A stretch of DNA of 64,000 nucleotides, taken from Anodontia alba (taxonomy: Eukaryota; Mollusca; Bivalvia; Lucinida; Lucinidae). The stretch's first letter is position 1; each line of letters begins with the position of its first letter. Both the position numbers and the translations under genes were made by a program. The DNA lies in the NCBI GenBank assembly GCA_964016985.1, contig OZ024835.1, positions 63,944,828-64,008,827 of the forward strand. The letters run 5' to 3'. Under the pieces are notes generated by a model. It ran no database searches and was not told where the DNA came from. It worked only from the letters and a program-made list of their open reading frames with translations. Shown here one piece after another: positions 1-11,559 of the stretch.

Positions 1-317
1 CTCATCAAATACATCCCCTTGACAATCCCTCTGTGTGCATATCCAGTTATACACAAATAACTAATGCATTTGAAGATATACCTCAAAGGGAGAACACTTT
101 GGACTGAAAGTTTGTCATATTCTTTCAAAGGGAATCCACTCTGGAAGAAAGCAATCTGTTTCCAAGGTACAGGAGTCCAAATTCTCCAAGAAGCCTGACT
201 TTTACAGGAAAAAATCTGCTTCCATTTGGAGTGGCTATTGTGGCTACCTTAGTATTCTGAAAGATAGGCCTGAGTAAATAGTACAGACCCAGATCCGATG
301 CTGCAGAATGCAATGTT
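1..317. other. No gene seen; fragment of an E element
   Basis: About 245-317 matches the end of an E element (TACCTTAGTATTCTGAAAG, then AGTACAGACCCAGATCCGAT). The rest is unassigned. Confidence 0.4.
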
Positions 318-680
318 TAAAAGCTCCATATTCCTACAAAATAAACATTTTATTATCCAAGAAAGGTTAAAAATTGATATATGGTATTAATACAATCATA
401 AAATTGGTACCTGACACTCTGTAAAATTTCAGTTACTCTCTTATTCTTGAAATGAAATGATTTTTTTATCATATCTCTGAATTAATGTTGCCAATATTAA
501 TTCAGAGATACAATAAAAAATCATTTCATTTTTGATCCAGTTCAAAAAACGAGAGACTAACTGAAATTTTACAGTCTATCAGATGCCACATTTTATGATC
601 GTATTAATACCATATATCAATTTATTTAATCATTTTTGGATAAAAAAAGCGTCTACTTTTGAGGAATATTGAGCTTTTAA
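318..680. mobile_element. S element (palindromic nonautonomous DNA element)
   Basis: An inverted repeat of about 360 bp: the left AAAAGCTCCATATTCCT mirrors the right AGGAATATTGAGCTTTT. The inner hairpin AATTAATGTTGCCAATATTAATT is at about 480-505. A second copy lies at 18880-19855, split by an insert. Confidence 0.7.
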
Positions 681-759
681 TGAGGGTTTACACTGCTTAA
701 CCTCATCAAGCAATATTTAGACACATGCATAGCTCCAGAGGTGAAGTGGTAATCCTGGA

Positions 760-915
760 AATATTTTTCTTATTCCTCCACAAAAAAGTATGTTATAGGT
801 ACTCATTAGAAGTGCCTTGGCAAGGCACTTCTAATGAGAAGTGCCTTGCCAAGGCACTTCTAATGAGTTCCCACAATACAATGTATACATTTTTGTGGAG
901 AAATAAGAAAAATAT
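760..915. repeat. M hairpin with duplicated core
   Basis: Arms TGTTATAGGTACTCATTAGA / complement enclose AGTGCCTTGGCAAGGCACTT present twice, so the palindromic core has been tandemly duplicated. Confidence 0.7.
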
Positions 916-1179
916 CCATATCTTTCAGTTAAAATAGGGGCTTATTTGGAGCTAAGCACATGAATCGGTAGTCAAGCTGTATTATTTTGACAAAGGATCT
1001 ACTGTTTCTTTCTTTTCCAATGATCCTTGTCACCTCTAACCCTATCAGAATCTTCATCTAACATGATACGATGTGGTCTTATTTTACACTGCATTTAGTG
1101 CATAAAGTTAACATGCCTATGTATACTGATTAGTCAGATCATTGGATATGGTACTTTTGTCAACCAAAAACTATTAAGT

Positions 1180-1540
1180 TTTCTTATTTCTCCACAGAAA
1201 CATATGTTGTGGGTACTCATTAGAAGCACCTCAAAGAGATGCTTCTAATGAGTAACCAGAAAATATGTTTCTATGGAGAAGTAAGAGATAAGAAAAAAAA
1301 TATCTGCACATTGCTTTTATCTACAGCTATGTAATTTAACCCATTGTAGACAGAATAGACTCTCCCTACCTGTATATTAGAAGAGTTCAATTTCAATTTT
1401 AGGTATGTCTGGCCATGAGATTTACATATTCCTAGACAAAAATGGCTAAACTATTTACAAACATGGAGACCCTGATCAGACGCTGCATTCTGCAGCATCT
1501 GATCTGGGTCTGCACTGTTTGCCAATAACCCTTTTATGGG
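1180..1540. repeat. M hairpin and an E-type hairpin
   Basis: 1185-1290 is an M palindrome (CATATGTTGTGGGTACTCAT and complement flanked by 'tatttctcc'). 1465-1530 is the CTGATCAGACGCTGCATTCT / complement hairpin with ATTTGCCAATAACC beside it, as in E and PB elements. 1540-2050 shows nothing recognisable beyond AT-rich sequence. Confidence 0.6.
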
Positions 1541-2052
1541 TCTCCCAACTACAACGGGTTAAAAGATTTCAGTAGTAGTCTAATATTTAAAGGAAAAATG
1601 AGGAATACTTTGCTATAAGTACAAAAGGTTGACAGATATACCATAATAAAAATGTAAAAAAGGATTTAAGAACTACAAAATTCTGAAAAATTTCATTCAG
1701 TCTGACATGCTACATGACCATGTTTGGAAACAGTTTAATTTTACCTTCTCCACCCCCACAGTGAAAACTTGTTCCAGGTTTCAGCTCATTTCATTTGATA
1801 TGGAAAATGACCAAATTCTGAGAAAAAAGTTTGACTCCTTCCTAACACACCAACCTCACCCCAAGCTCTGCTTTAACAACCTGAGGGCAAACTCAGATGT
1901 GAAAACTTGACCAGCTTCATCTGATTTGATTTGATATACTATATGACCACAATTATGCATGTTCTGAAAAGAGTGATTTTAAGCCCCTACCCTAACTAGT
2001 AACCTCAACACCCAGCTGTTCCCACCCTCTGGCCCAGAATTCGAATCAGCAT

Positions 2053-2734
2053 TATAACCCTTGTCCTGCTGAATCCGGTTATACCCTGCCTTTGCAAACT
2101 GTGTAGATCCAGATCAGTTGGCTTCTGAAGAAGCCAACTGATCTGGATCTGCACAATTTGCCATTCAGTTTATTAATTTATGTCAATAATCTAAATCGAG
2201 GCATCTGATTGGCTGACATTTAGAAGTGGGTGTGGCATCTTAATTTTTTCAGCATGACAAGGGTTAATATACAAATATCTACTTTTAACCCTGTCCTATG
2301 CTTTGCTTTTGCAAACAGTATAGATCTAGATTAGCTGGCTTCTGCACAGTTTGTCAATAATATATGTGAATTTATATCAACGATCTGGATAAAGTAATCT
2401 AATTGGCTGAAAATTAGAAGTGGGCAGGGCATCTTTATTCATTCAGCAAGGGTTAACATGATCCTGACTTAGATCAGCATTCCCATTTACGGGTGACCCT
2501 TTGAAGAGGCCTTTTTACCCTTAACCCTTGTCCTGCTGAACCCCGATGTACCCTGCCTTTGCAAACAGTGTAGATCCAGATCAGTTGGCTTCTGAAGAAG
2601 CCAACTGATCTGGATCTGCACTGTTTGACATTAAGTATGTGAATTTATAGCAACAGTCTGGATTAAGTAATCTGATTGGCTGTAAATTAGAAGTAGGCGT
2701 GACATCTTAATTTATTCAGCAGGACAAGGGTTAA
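2053..2734. mobile_element. Three F elements (piggyBac-like) in a row
   Basis: F1 is 2053-2266 and F2 2521-2734; between them is a truncated copy (about 2287-2458). Ends are TTAACCCTTGTCCTGCTGAA and its complement; F2 has TTAA at both outer edges (2521-2524, 2731-2734). The centre hairpin is TCAGTTGGCTTCTGAAGAAG.... TTAA targets and CCCTTGTCC-type ends are characteristic of piggyBac-superfamily nonautonomous elements. A fourth copy is at 43235-43447. Confidence 0.8.
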
Positions 2735-3159
2735 AATTTGCTTTGTACCCCCACAATTGAAGGAAGTATATACTACTATAGACAAATTTAAATACTATGT
2801 CACACAATAAACATCATTCGGAACCTCTTGGTCTTTAACGCAGGATAAATTCTAGCCTCATTCCAATTGGATGGCCGAAAGTTGTTGTTTATGTTTATCG
2901 GACAGTATAATTGCCAATGTTTTTTTTTTTTCAGAAAAATAAAGCAGTTTCATTTGTCACAAGTTTCTTTTCAGAAAAGATTCTCATCCAGTGATCATTT
3001 AAATGTCATAACCACAAATACTAGCATATATTTTAACTATTTACTAGCTAAAAGTAGCCTTAAAAATGGTCACCATAAAGCTATATTAAGGCTGTGGGCG
3101 TCCCTGCTGATATCGGAAAAATATAATTGAAACAGTTGTATTTGACTTAGGAAAATAAT
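2735..3159. other. No feature seen
   Basis: AT-rich sequence with a T-run at about 2923-2933. The open frames are short and lack splice or domain support. Confidence 0.4.
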
Positions 3160-3375
3160 AATAATAATAATCGACCTTATTTATAGAGGGTAACACATTT
3201 AGTAATCTAGTACTAATCTTCCATGTGGCCCTCTTTTTTCCTGGATAGAAACCAGTACTAAGCAATGTGGATAAAGTCTCTTGCTCAAGGAAACAACACT
3301 TGCTGTTAGTGGGGATCGAACCCGGTACCTATCGATCTCGAGTCCGACGCTTTACCACTGCACCACAGCGCTCCA
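3160..3375 (-). mobile_element. tRNA-derived SINE
   Basis: On the minus strand it begins GGAGCGCTGTGGTGCAGTGG, with box A, and box B GGTTCGATCCC follows at tRNA spacing. The body includes CCTTGAGCAAGAGACTTTAT and ends in an AAT repeat (about 3162-3173), consistent with a SINE 3' tail. It lies antisense to plus and inside the presumed MPV17 intron 1. Confidence 0.7.
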
Positions 3376-4083
3376 CGAAAAGCAGTCAGATTGCTTCCTG
3401 AAGCTGTATTTTAAAACACTGGATAAAATTTACGATTGAATATTAATCAAAAGGAATTTATTATCCAATTAAAATTTGGCTTGAATCAACTGGTATCAAT
3501 GGAACTGGAATTGTTTTGGCCATCCACAATTTTTGGTCACATGGCATAACATTGTAATCACATGATCAGTGGAGCAGATGAAAACAATAACAAAAGGACC
3601 CTACTGATCTGGGGTACACAAATAAGAAAATAAAGCAAATTTACCCCCTAATTCAAAATGCAGTGGGAAACCTGGGGATAATAAAAAATAACACTATATG
3701 TGTCTGCATTAATTAGGAAGACATGTAAAATGAAAAAACATTAATAACCATGCCTTATATACCCCGCAGGGCAAGAGTATGAAGTAAAATGCCAAGGACA
3801 CACAGATGGACGTGAAAACAGTATTCCGGGACAGTCCCCCCCCCCAGCCACCCCCTCCCCACCAACAAAAATATTTATGAGGGATATAATAAATGAGTTC
3901 ATTCAATCTTTCAAAAAAAAAAAAAAAAAAAAAGTTCAGAAGGTGCACAACAGCCCATTTGCTCTCTTTCTTGCCTTAGGTCACAATAATCACTGTACCT
4001 CCTTTGTCAAATAATAGCTGTTGCATGTTTCATGACAGTTACTTTACCTTAATTGTCACTACCCCCTACCTTAATTGTCACTT

Positions 4084-4117
<34 letters not shown>

Positions 4118-4254
4118 AGGGAGAAAAAAAGGCAGGGAATTGATATAGCGGTCTGATGGAAAAAAGCAAAACAAAGGTAACCACTGATCCACTGAAGTAA
4201 GTTTATATAACAGACAATATTCTATACAAAATAGCTCCAGATAAGTATCAACAA
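3376..4254. other. Low-complexity tracts, no gene
   Basis: Contains a C-rich run (about 3836-3861), A-runs at about 3912-3933 and 4085-4117, and otherwise unassigned intronic sequence. Confidence 0.5.
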
Positions 4255-4375
4255 AATATTTTCTTGTTTCTCCATGAAATCGTTTGTTGTGGGTAATTAC
4301 AAGCCTTGAACAAAACGTCTAGCGTCTAATGAGTTTCCACAACATTCGTTTTGTGGAGAAATAAGGAAGATATAA
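4255..4375. repeat. M hairpin in MPV17 intron 1
   Basis: TTGTTTCTCCATGAAATCGTTT...GTGGAGAAATAAG form an imperfect palindrome with remnants of the ACTCATTAGA core. It starts about 45 bp inside the intron from the MPV17-like donor. Confidence 0.55.
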
Positions 4376-4419
4376 ACACTTAAGTTTATCTAGAGCTTTG
4401 AAGTTTGACACAACCTTAC

Positions 4420-4492
4420 CTGCGGTCACTGCGGCCGTTCGAATCGGGTAAATTTCCAGCGCTTTTTGGTAGAAACGCCATGCTCGGGACAT
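4420..4492 (-). CDS. MPV17: MPV17-like protein, first coding exon (partial gene)
   Basis: The exon reads MSRAWRFYQKALEIYP followed by IRTAAVTAG, starting at the ATG at 4492 and ending at 4420 before a GTAAGG donor, with the last Gly codon split (phase 1). This matches the N-terminus of MPV17/PMP22-family proteins: a short amphipathic start with W-x-x-Y/F-Q-x-A-L, then a P-x-x-x-x-x-x-T-A-G leading into the first membrane helix. Family members are four-helix integral membrane proteins of the inner mitochondrial membrane or peroxisome; MPV17 itself affects mitochondrial DNA and nucleotide homeostasis (established for the family, not shown here). Vertebrate MPV17 is about 176 residues, so only the first seventh is here. 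The remaining exons should lie leftward on the minus strand; I could not find a second exon in 1-4400, so intron 1 probably exceeds 4.4 kb. The family call is firm; MPV17 rather than PXMP2 or MPV17L rests on the shortness and spacing of the N-terminus. Confidence 0.8.
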
Positions 4493-4760
4493 TTTCTGTT
4501 CAAGTCTAGAGAGATCTGATGATTTGGCATGAATGACACACTTCTTACTGTGTGACACGAGATAAACTAGTCTTCTTATCAAGCATTAAACATATGTTAA
4601 GATTTAAAAGATAAGTAAATCTACAGAAATCTCCTCTGTCACTCTGAACCCAATGTGAACGCAACACGTATTCGACTATGTGACGAGAGGGGAGCCAGAC
4701 CTGTTAAGCTCATTAAATACCGTCTGTTCTGAAAGAATAAAAGATAGCAAACACTAAACA
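4493..4760 (-). promoter_or_regulatory. 5' UTR and probable promoter zone of the MPV17-like gene
   Basis: This is the stretch directly upstream of the MPV17-like start codon on the minus strand. It has no recognisable interspersed repeat, unlike almost everything around it. The reading frame stays open upstream to 4582, but the MPV17 match begins only at the ATG at 4492, so the upstream part is taken as 5' UTR. No convincing TATA box was seen. The promoter role is inferred from position only. Confidence 0.3.
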
Positions 4761-4825
4761 GCTGAACAATGGTGGATTAATCTATCTCTTTAATGAATAA
4801 GAATTAAATAAACAGAAAACAATAA

Positions 4826-4827
<2 letters not shown>

Positions 4828-4854
<27 letters not shown>
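4828..4854. repeat. (AAT)n microsatellite
   Basis: About nine AAT units. Confidence 0.9.
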
Positions 4855-4856
<2 letters not shown>

Positions 4857-5065
4857 CTACAAAGCAACGGTGTGGTTTCCAAGTAGTACTATATAGATTT
4901 ATCGAATGCACCACTCTGGTTTCTATGTTGGTATTGATTAAATGTACATACAATGTAAGGTCGGAGACCAGCTAAGATGGTCTCTCTAAAACGTGAAAAG
5001 AAGAATCGAGGATTTTAAAGAGCATGATAACCACTTTTTGTTGCCACATAATTGACCCAAAAAGA

Positions 5066-6006
5066 CCAGTAAATACAAACCTCGCTAAAGTGAATTATAG
5101 GGAAACGTTTTACACGTAAAGATCATGAAAGTATATCGGTTCAAACGTTATGTTAGTTTATTTTATAATACAAGTATCTTTTTCATGCATTAGTCATTTT
5201 TTTTTTACTTTTAATGAAAATTATAAAACAAAATCATTGAATACATGTCTTAAATAACGCTTAATTGATAAAATCTAACAAATTTTGTTTAAATTGTCTA
5301 AAACATTACTTTTTTCCAACAATAGCTAAACTGTTATAAAACGGACTTTTACACGTTAAAAATTAATAATTTTAAGGTTAAATATGGAAACAAATTGACG
5401 ATGTCTTGTCAAAAAAAAACATGAAAAATACTTAATATTGACTATATCACTTAATACTAATATCATTGACCATTTAAGACATGGTTTTATTCATTACGAA
5501 AATACGCCTATTCAAATATAAAGAAAATTTCACCTCCAAAAACTGAAAATTTTCAGGTAAAAAACTCTGATATTTTTTATATTTCTGCTCAAAACATATA
5601 TTGTGGTACTCGTTAGAACCGCCTCGGCGAGGCGGTTCTAACGAGTACCCACAATCTATGTTTTGAGCAGAAATAAGAAAAATAATGTATACCCCTGTAA
5701 ACCCCAGTTTTCCTATATAAAAGTGGGGTTCAAGGGGGTCAAAATTATATAGGCGTGTTTTCGTGATGTCATAATCTTTCATTAAAAATTATGGTTAAAT
5801 ATTCGCACAATCAACGACGTAAATAATAATTTTATACGTCTTTGGCACAATGTAAGAAAGATAACTAATGCATTAAAAAGACATGTAAAAAATAAATAAA
5901 CTAGCATAACATTTGAATCGACAGAATTTTTTTTAATGATTTTTTAAGTGTAAAACATTTCCCTATAATTCACTTTAACGAAGTTTGTATTTACTGGTCT
6001 TTTTAG
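5066..6006. mobile_element. X element with long inverted ends, split by an A element
   Basis: Left AAAGACCAGTAAATACAAAC and right GTTTGTATTTACTGGTCTTT are complementary, and homology continues inward for about 200 bp with divergence. An A element (5492-5768) sits near the centre. No coding sequence is visible. Confidence 0.65.
5492..5768. mobile_element. A element copy 1
   Basis: Ends CATTACGAAAATACGCCTAT and ATAGGCGTGTTTTCGTGATG. The centre palindrome is GTACTCGTTAGAACCGCCTC and complement, with outer arms TTCTGCTCAAAACAT.... One arm-side encodes the GGTTTACAGGGG segment, the other the TTTTCAGATAAAAA segment, which marks orientation. Confidence 0.85.
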
Positions 6007-6035
6007 ATCACTGAGCTCATCTTTACAGCTGTATA

Positions 6036-6255
6036 CAGTCGACTATCGTTATCTGGAAGTACAAGGGACTCTCTGAAACACACAAGATATTCGAAACTTA
6101 ATTGACATATCAATTTTGCGGAACTTGGGAAAACAATAAATCGAACAACGAATGAATACGCGATTTGACTCCCGAAGTTAGGTGTCGACTTTGGAAACAT
6201 AAGTTTGCAGATTTTTCCTGACTTTTCATAAACTTCCACCAGACTGAAATAGTTT
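6036..6255. mobile_element. Pogo-like D element, truncated
   Basis: Starts TA-CAGTCGACTATCGTTATCT and matches the intact D copy at 62936-63246 for about 200 bp (shared GACATATCA..TTTGC, TTTGACTCCCGAAGTTAG). The far end is not found. Confidence 0.6.
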
Positions 6256-6289
6256 AGGTACAAGTGGGAGTTCTAGTGAATCCCTCGTT

Positions 6290-6740
6290 GAACCCTAATC
6301 TGTTGTATTAGAATGAGGTAAAAGATAAAGATAAGGAACCAATGTTAGTCTAGTTACAGAGGACTGACCTTTCAATAAAAATCTGAAAGGTTTCCGTTGG
6401 AAACAAAGAAAACATTACAGATAGGAGTCTCGCTTGTATTGAGACTCTCCATAAGCAGGAATGAAATTTGCAACTCTGCTTACGCCCTGGCGTATACACG
6501 AGCAGAACTCCATTTTCAAAGATACCACAATGGGCTCAATGATCCCAAAGGAAATAAAAATATAATCTGCACTATGGTGATGGACACTGCGGACAAATAC
6601 AGATACTTTAATCAGCTATTTTGTTCCTCACTACCGCATCGGACTATTTTACCCAGATTTGATAACATGAAAAAAGGAACCTTATGTTTTTTTCCGGTTT
6701 GTGTGTCTTCAGATGCGTATGAACAGTCCCCTATTTAGGG
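6290..6740 (+). repeat. N dispersed repeat with a chance ORF
   Basis: AAAAATCTGAAAGGTT...GGAAACAAAGAA, then a GAGTCT...GAGACTC segment, recur at 12080, 15430, 32990 and 62610. The 113-codon frame at 6397-6738 starts in this repeat and has no domain, so it is not called as a gene. Confidence 0.5.
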
Positions 6741-7119
6741 TACAGACATGCGTTTGTTTGCTTGAAGCTTCCTCAAGGACTCTACCTACTACATGTCTGT
6801 GAACAGCAGAGGCTCTGGCGAGACTGATCTTCTATGTGATAAGTACCACTTTCTAATGTGTTGGCTCATTTAACCCTTTCACCCCTGAGTTTCTGAAATG
6901 GTCTGACACTTCCATCCTTGAATTTTGACATGTCCACTGATGCAAACAGGGGTTTCAGGCTAAAACGGAATGGCAAACAGTGTAGATCAGTATATCGTGG
7001 GTTTTGTTCCTTTTATGATAACTAATAAATGTTTGAGCAATTTTATGTATTCCTCTGAAACAAATATTGTTTTTAAAAGCTGTGATACATATGCTTTAAA
7101 TAAAAATAGTCTGTTCTGC
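6741..7119. repeat. Partial PB-D element and flank shared with 10.95-11.25 kb
   Basis: 6868-6995 begins TTTAACCCTTTCACCCCTGA and includes CCACTGATGCAAACAGGGGT and GCAAACAGTGTAGATC, then stops. The preceding 'ctatgtgataagtacc...ggctcatttaaccc' also precedes the copy at 11029, so the two were duplicated together. Confidence 0.55.
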
Positions 7120-7410
7120 GACTTATATATACTGAAAATATAATTCTGGTATTTCATAAAATGGATGTGAGGAAAAAAGAAAAATTATCGTATTCGACCT
7201 AATTATCGTACATATCCCTATAAGCGCACAGTCAAGCAATTCCGTAGTCTTCAGATTATAGCCAGTGTACTCTTTTTTTTCTACTTCTTTATAAAGGCAT
7301 ATGTTGTGGGTATCTAAGTCGATGCAATTCAAACGAGAACCCACAACATATGCTTTTATAAAGCAATCAGAAAAAAAAAATCGCATAAATATCAAATAAG
7401 TCATTTGCTT
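7120..7410. repeat. M hairpin
   Basis: TATAAAGGCATATGTTGTGG and its complement enclose a short loop at about 7285-7365. The surrounding AT-rich sequence is unassigned. Confidence 0.55.
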
Positions 7411-7534
7411 ATCTTTTTTTAAGTGTACCCTCAGTAGATAGATACATATTTTACCACAAGATTTCCTAGTAATTTTGAAAAATCCAAGCGCACAGTGCGG
7501 TAATTAGGTCGTATACGGTAGCTCAACTATGGAA

Positions 7535-8160
7535 CAAGAGGACCGTGGTGGTCCTATATCGCTCACCTGAGCTAACAGATTTGCATACTTAGTATTGAAG
7601 TTTCACACAAGTAGATTGTCGTAATTTTATATATATATACATTTTATGTTCAAGAGTGAAAGAGTGACATGATGGTCCTATAAAATGTAGAAGCAATATC
7701 GTATAAGGCAATCAGTGTCTCATTTTTGTCCGATCTTTGAACAACTTGCAAAGAAGATCATTCAAGGATCATCCCACCTCAGTTTGGTCAAAATCCATGC
7801 AATAAAGAATGCGTGATAAGACGGAAGGATGAACAACGAAAACGGATGATGACCAATCACAACTGATCAGGTGAGATCACAAGTGACCCCTGGGAGGGGG
7901 CAGTGTTTAACCCCAGGGCTGTAATTTAAATAATCTTGATAAAGGTTTCCTAGATGAAGCTGCATACCAAATATTTAAGGCCTGGGCCTTCTAGTTTCAT
8001 ATATACAAGAATAATTTTAAAGCTTTTTCTTATATGAGACTATATAAAACAAGTGGTCCCTATTAACAAATTTGGTAGAGGCCCATTAGATGAAGCTACA
8101 TACCAAATATGGAAAGGGTCCTCTACCTCATCTGTGAAATGTCACAGTGAAACATATATC
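7535..8160. repeat. Dispersed repeat P (GGACC...GGTCC type)
   Basis: Two internally similar parts: a GAGGACCGTGGTGGTCCTAT start, a 'tcagtttggtcaaaatcc...tgcaataaagaatgcg' middle, and two copies of 'ctagatgaagctgcataccaaat' (about 7950 and 8090). I recall similar text from mollusc intergenic DNA; the class is unknown. Confidence 0.45.
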
Positions 8161-8199
8161 TATTAAAAAAAATAACTGTGATGAAACAAAGCAAATTGC

Positions 8200-8326
8200 T
8201 TAATGGCGATATGAAAGAATAGAACACAAGAAAACCACAACCAGGACCATGATGAGCCCGACCACAGATATTAATGGCCAGATACCGACCATCTGACACA
8301 GATTGAGGAGGGAGCCGTCATTTAGT
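8200..8326 (-). CDS. Candidate last exon with C-terminal membrane anchor
   Basis: After CGGACCTCAG (acceptor at 8329-8327) the frame reads LNDGSLLNLCQMVGIW then PLISVVGLIMVLVVVFLCSI, then LSYRH and TAA at 8202-8200. It would give a protein ending in one membrane helix of about 22 residues and a five-residue cytoplasmic tail. The open frame extends to 8352 without the acceptor. The sequence does not match the interspersed families seen elsewhere here. I do not recognise the protein, the polypyrimidine tract is weak, and a chance hydrophobic frame cannot be excluded. It would belong to a gene whose other exons lie to the right. Confidence 0.35.
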
Positions 8327-8559
8327 CTGAGGTCCGACCCATCATCGTGCAATTAAAGAGCGAAGCAAAGCTATCAACCATAATTAGGTTGCCAACCACG
8401 CAAAGATGCAAAAACCATAAAGTTCACTTGGCAGTTTGATGATGTGTCTAAAAGTAGTAGTAATTGAATGGCAAACAGTGTAGATCTTGAACAATGGCCG
8501 CGTTCCCTGCCGTATAATCTGGGTGTGCACAGAAAGTGCTTACTTTCCGCGGACACCTG

Positions 8560-9050
8560 GCATCTGAAGGTTCAGATGTTTAATTTGTTACCCTATAGTA
8601 TTTAACTCTAAAAATATTCAGATACATCAACTCCTTACCATACTTATCCGAAAACTTGGATAAATCCACTGTTCTACCTGTTGATACACGGTGTCTGATC
8701 TGGATCTACACTTTTTTCTCAGACCTCTCTGTCCCGAATAATTAAGGTAAACACGTAGCTTAGCAACCCTTTCTTCCTGTATGGACTTAATGGAATTTCG
8801 CTAACTGAAAATCGGAACTGCTTTTCTGGCTTTCTCTATTTTACCGAATGATATTCAGACAATAATTCTAAGCACCCAGACAATGGGAAATAGCAGTCAG
8901 TTAGCTCCCGTGGGTGATCTCTATAAACAAGAAGGCGTAGTTAATTGGATACCTTTGATTTTATCATTAGCATCTCCATTAAGGATAGTTGCCTTTTCCT
9001 TGAGAAATCTAACTTAAACGGGGTCATATGAGTGAAACGCTTCCAAAGTA
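8560..9050. repeat. E fragment, otherwise unassigned
   Basis: About 8590-8720 has E sequence (AATATTCAGATACATCAACT, CACGGTGTCTGATCTGGATC). No gene features were seen in the rest. Confidence 0.4.
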
Positions 9051-9275
9051 GCAAAAAAAAAAAAAAAAAAAAAAAATATGGGGAATCTAAAATTTTAAGT
9101 TAAAGATCAGTTAAATTCCACTGAGGACCTAATAAAATAAAAAAATAGAAGATTTCAATTAGGACCCAGTTAGTATTTGATCTACCTTGCATTACCTATC
9201 GAAGGGGATGATAGAAAAGAACTATTGCTATCTCTCATTAAACATCCTCTTACATTAACTCTCTCTCTTTCCCTC

Positions 9276-9352
<77 letters not shown>
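9051..9352. repeat. Poly-A, (CTGT)n and (CT)n runs
   Basis: A-run about 9053-9076; CTGT units about 9278-9318; CT units to about 9352. The ORF at 9177-9383 is a translation of these. Confidence 0.9.
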
Positions 9353-9353
<1 letters not shown>

Positions 9354-9817
9354 GGAATCTACAGTCTACTGTACCTGTCCTAAATGTTTGAACACCTAAC
9401 TCCTTAATACTAGTCCTGACATTTTAACAAGCCCATTTGACTACCAGTTGCAGTATATTTAAACTGCTAGGTGAGATGCAAACAGTGTAGACCCAGATCA
9501 GACGCCCCGTTAGGTGGCGTCTGATCTGGGTCTTCACGGTTTGCGTAGGGTTATCTTTCCAAATATTTAGGACAAAATACGGTACGAGCTGCGCCATAAG
9601 AAAAGTTATCTTCATATGAACAGTAAAGATCCAGATCAATTATGAAGCCGCACAATCTGATAACGGTTTGTGTTATACAATATATATAGATGTATCCTCC
9701 AGTATCCAAGATACAATAAGCGGACAGCGAGTGTTGTAACCAGACTGTGTAATGCACAGGATTATCCGGTCCTTCGCTGTCCGGATATGTCTCACAGACA
9801 TATTTTCCCATGGAGTG

Positions 9818-9927
<110 letters not shown>

Positions 9928-11028
9928 TTATATGTATATAGTCTGCCTGGCTACATTCAGCTGGAAAAAATAGTCTCTGTCTCCTTATGATTGAGCGATG
10001 TTAACTTGTGCTTAACTTTATAATGCTGTCACGTTTTCATTGTCAGGAATAGCTGAGCACCTGTCGACACTAACATTCCTAAAACATGCACGGAGTGATT
10101 TAGGTCCATATGAGTCTTTATGTTAATACTGACACGTTTCCTGAGCAGATAGCAGTTATAGAGACGTTTTCTAAATTTAGAAAATTCCCAGATCGCGCAT
10201 GCGTACAAAGAGCAAATTATCTAGGGGACATAATAGAATAGATTGGAATTCCCTTCAGTTATCTACCTTGAAATGGAATTTTGGGTATTTTCCCGTCTAA
10301 ATATAGTTCAATAGTCCGACTATTTATTTGACTCTCGTATATGTCCAATGTAAAGACAAGGGTGAGCAAAGAAGGAACTACCAAGATAATACCAGGAAAT
10401 AGGCATTTAACGAAGACCGATGTCAGTTTTGTTTTGACGTTTGTCTATTGTAATACATAAAATTCGTCATGAGAAAAGCTGTTTACAGGGACTACCGTTT
10501 TTGCGCTAAGTATTCGGACACCTACTCACTTACCGTATTTGTCCAAAACTTTCAAGAACAAGTCCATTGCACTACCTGTTGAAGTTATAGAATGCGACTG
10601 TGGTTCACGGTGTAGACCTTATCAGACGTCGCGTTCTGCGTCTACGCTGTTTGCTCAGGCCTACCTGTCCGAAAACTTCTCTATTCCTGTCCCGCGTATA
10701 GGCCAGTTGCTTCATCATTGATTCTCTGTAAGATTTCTTCTAAGAGGGCGGCGTCTAACTTAAGCATATATGTCATATCCCTTTCATCTTACAGAGATTT
10801 ATAACACTTTCGAGGGGCGGAGAGGCATCTCTTTCAAACCTGTTGTCCCTCCATTCTGAAAATGGGTCTACTCTAAAAGGAAAGAATTTGCTTCCCTTTA
10901 TAGATGACCCCTTTTCAGAGGGTCTTTCAAAAGCTATGAAAACGTGGTAACACATATGCTAGTAGCATGCGTTTATGCCTTTGCTGTTCTTCTATGTGGT
11001 AAGTACCAGTTTCTCATGTAATGGCTCA

Positions 11029-11245
11029 TTTAACCCTTTCACCCCTAACCCAGCTAGCATTCTTTATAAATCTATAGCGGGCCATTATCGGCCCGTCAGC
11101 TACCCTGACGGGCCGATAACGGCCCGCTATAGATTTATGTAGAATGCTTACTGGGAAGTTTCTGGTGTGACACTTCCATCCTTGAATTTGGACATGTCCA
11201 CTGATGCCAATAGGGGTTTCAGTCTTCTAAAACGGAATGGCAAAC
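11029..11245. mobile_element. PB-D element carrying a J palindrome
   Basis: TTTAACCCTTTCACCCCTAA is interrupted at 11049 by J1, and resumes AAGTTTCTGGTGTGACACTT after 11155. The break shows an apparent AA duplication. Confidence 0.65.
11049..11155. mobile_element. J palindrome copy 1
   Basis: 107-bp near-perfect palindrome from CCCAGCTAGCATTC to GAATGCTTACTGGG, with arms TATAGCGGGCC / GGCCCGCTATA and centre CAGCTACCCTGACG. Confidence 0.85.
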
Positions 11246-11559
11246 CTCGGTGGCGGGCAGGTCAGGTGGGGGGGGGGGGGGGGGGAAGGGGTCACTTGTA
11301 ACTTGGAGATAATTGTGGTACGGGTGTTCGAGCCAGTATTTCGAAACCTATCCCAGCTATATACATGGCCTTTGAAAAACGGACCCATTCATATACGAGA
11401 TCATCTGAAATGTTGACCCATTCATACATATTCGCTAGTAGCGAAGCGCTAGGACCAACCTCAGGACGTTAAATGGGCGCAATAGTCAGCTTATCACTAA
11501 CTACCTATTTACCCTAAATATTTACCCTAAATTTTGGTTCTCCTTCACTCCTTATCCGC

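Larger units (their letters stand above)
10680..11540. repeat. Insertion specific to the left arm
   Basis: Breaks the arm homology between TGTCCGAAAACTTCT and TTCTCCTTCACTCCTTATC. It holds Q-like palindromes (about 10790-10930), a PB-D element with a J palindrome inside (11029-11245), a G-run (about 11269-11285) and unassigned sequence. Confidence 0.55.

Noticed and set aside
124..313. Minus-strand frame after CTATCTTTCAG as a terminal exon
   Set aside because: The acceptor-like string lies within E-element sequence and the peptide matches nothing I recognise.
6397..6738. 113-codon frame as a gene
   Set aside because: Its first part is a dispersed N repeat present at four other places, and no domain or splice site supports it.
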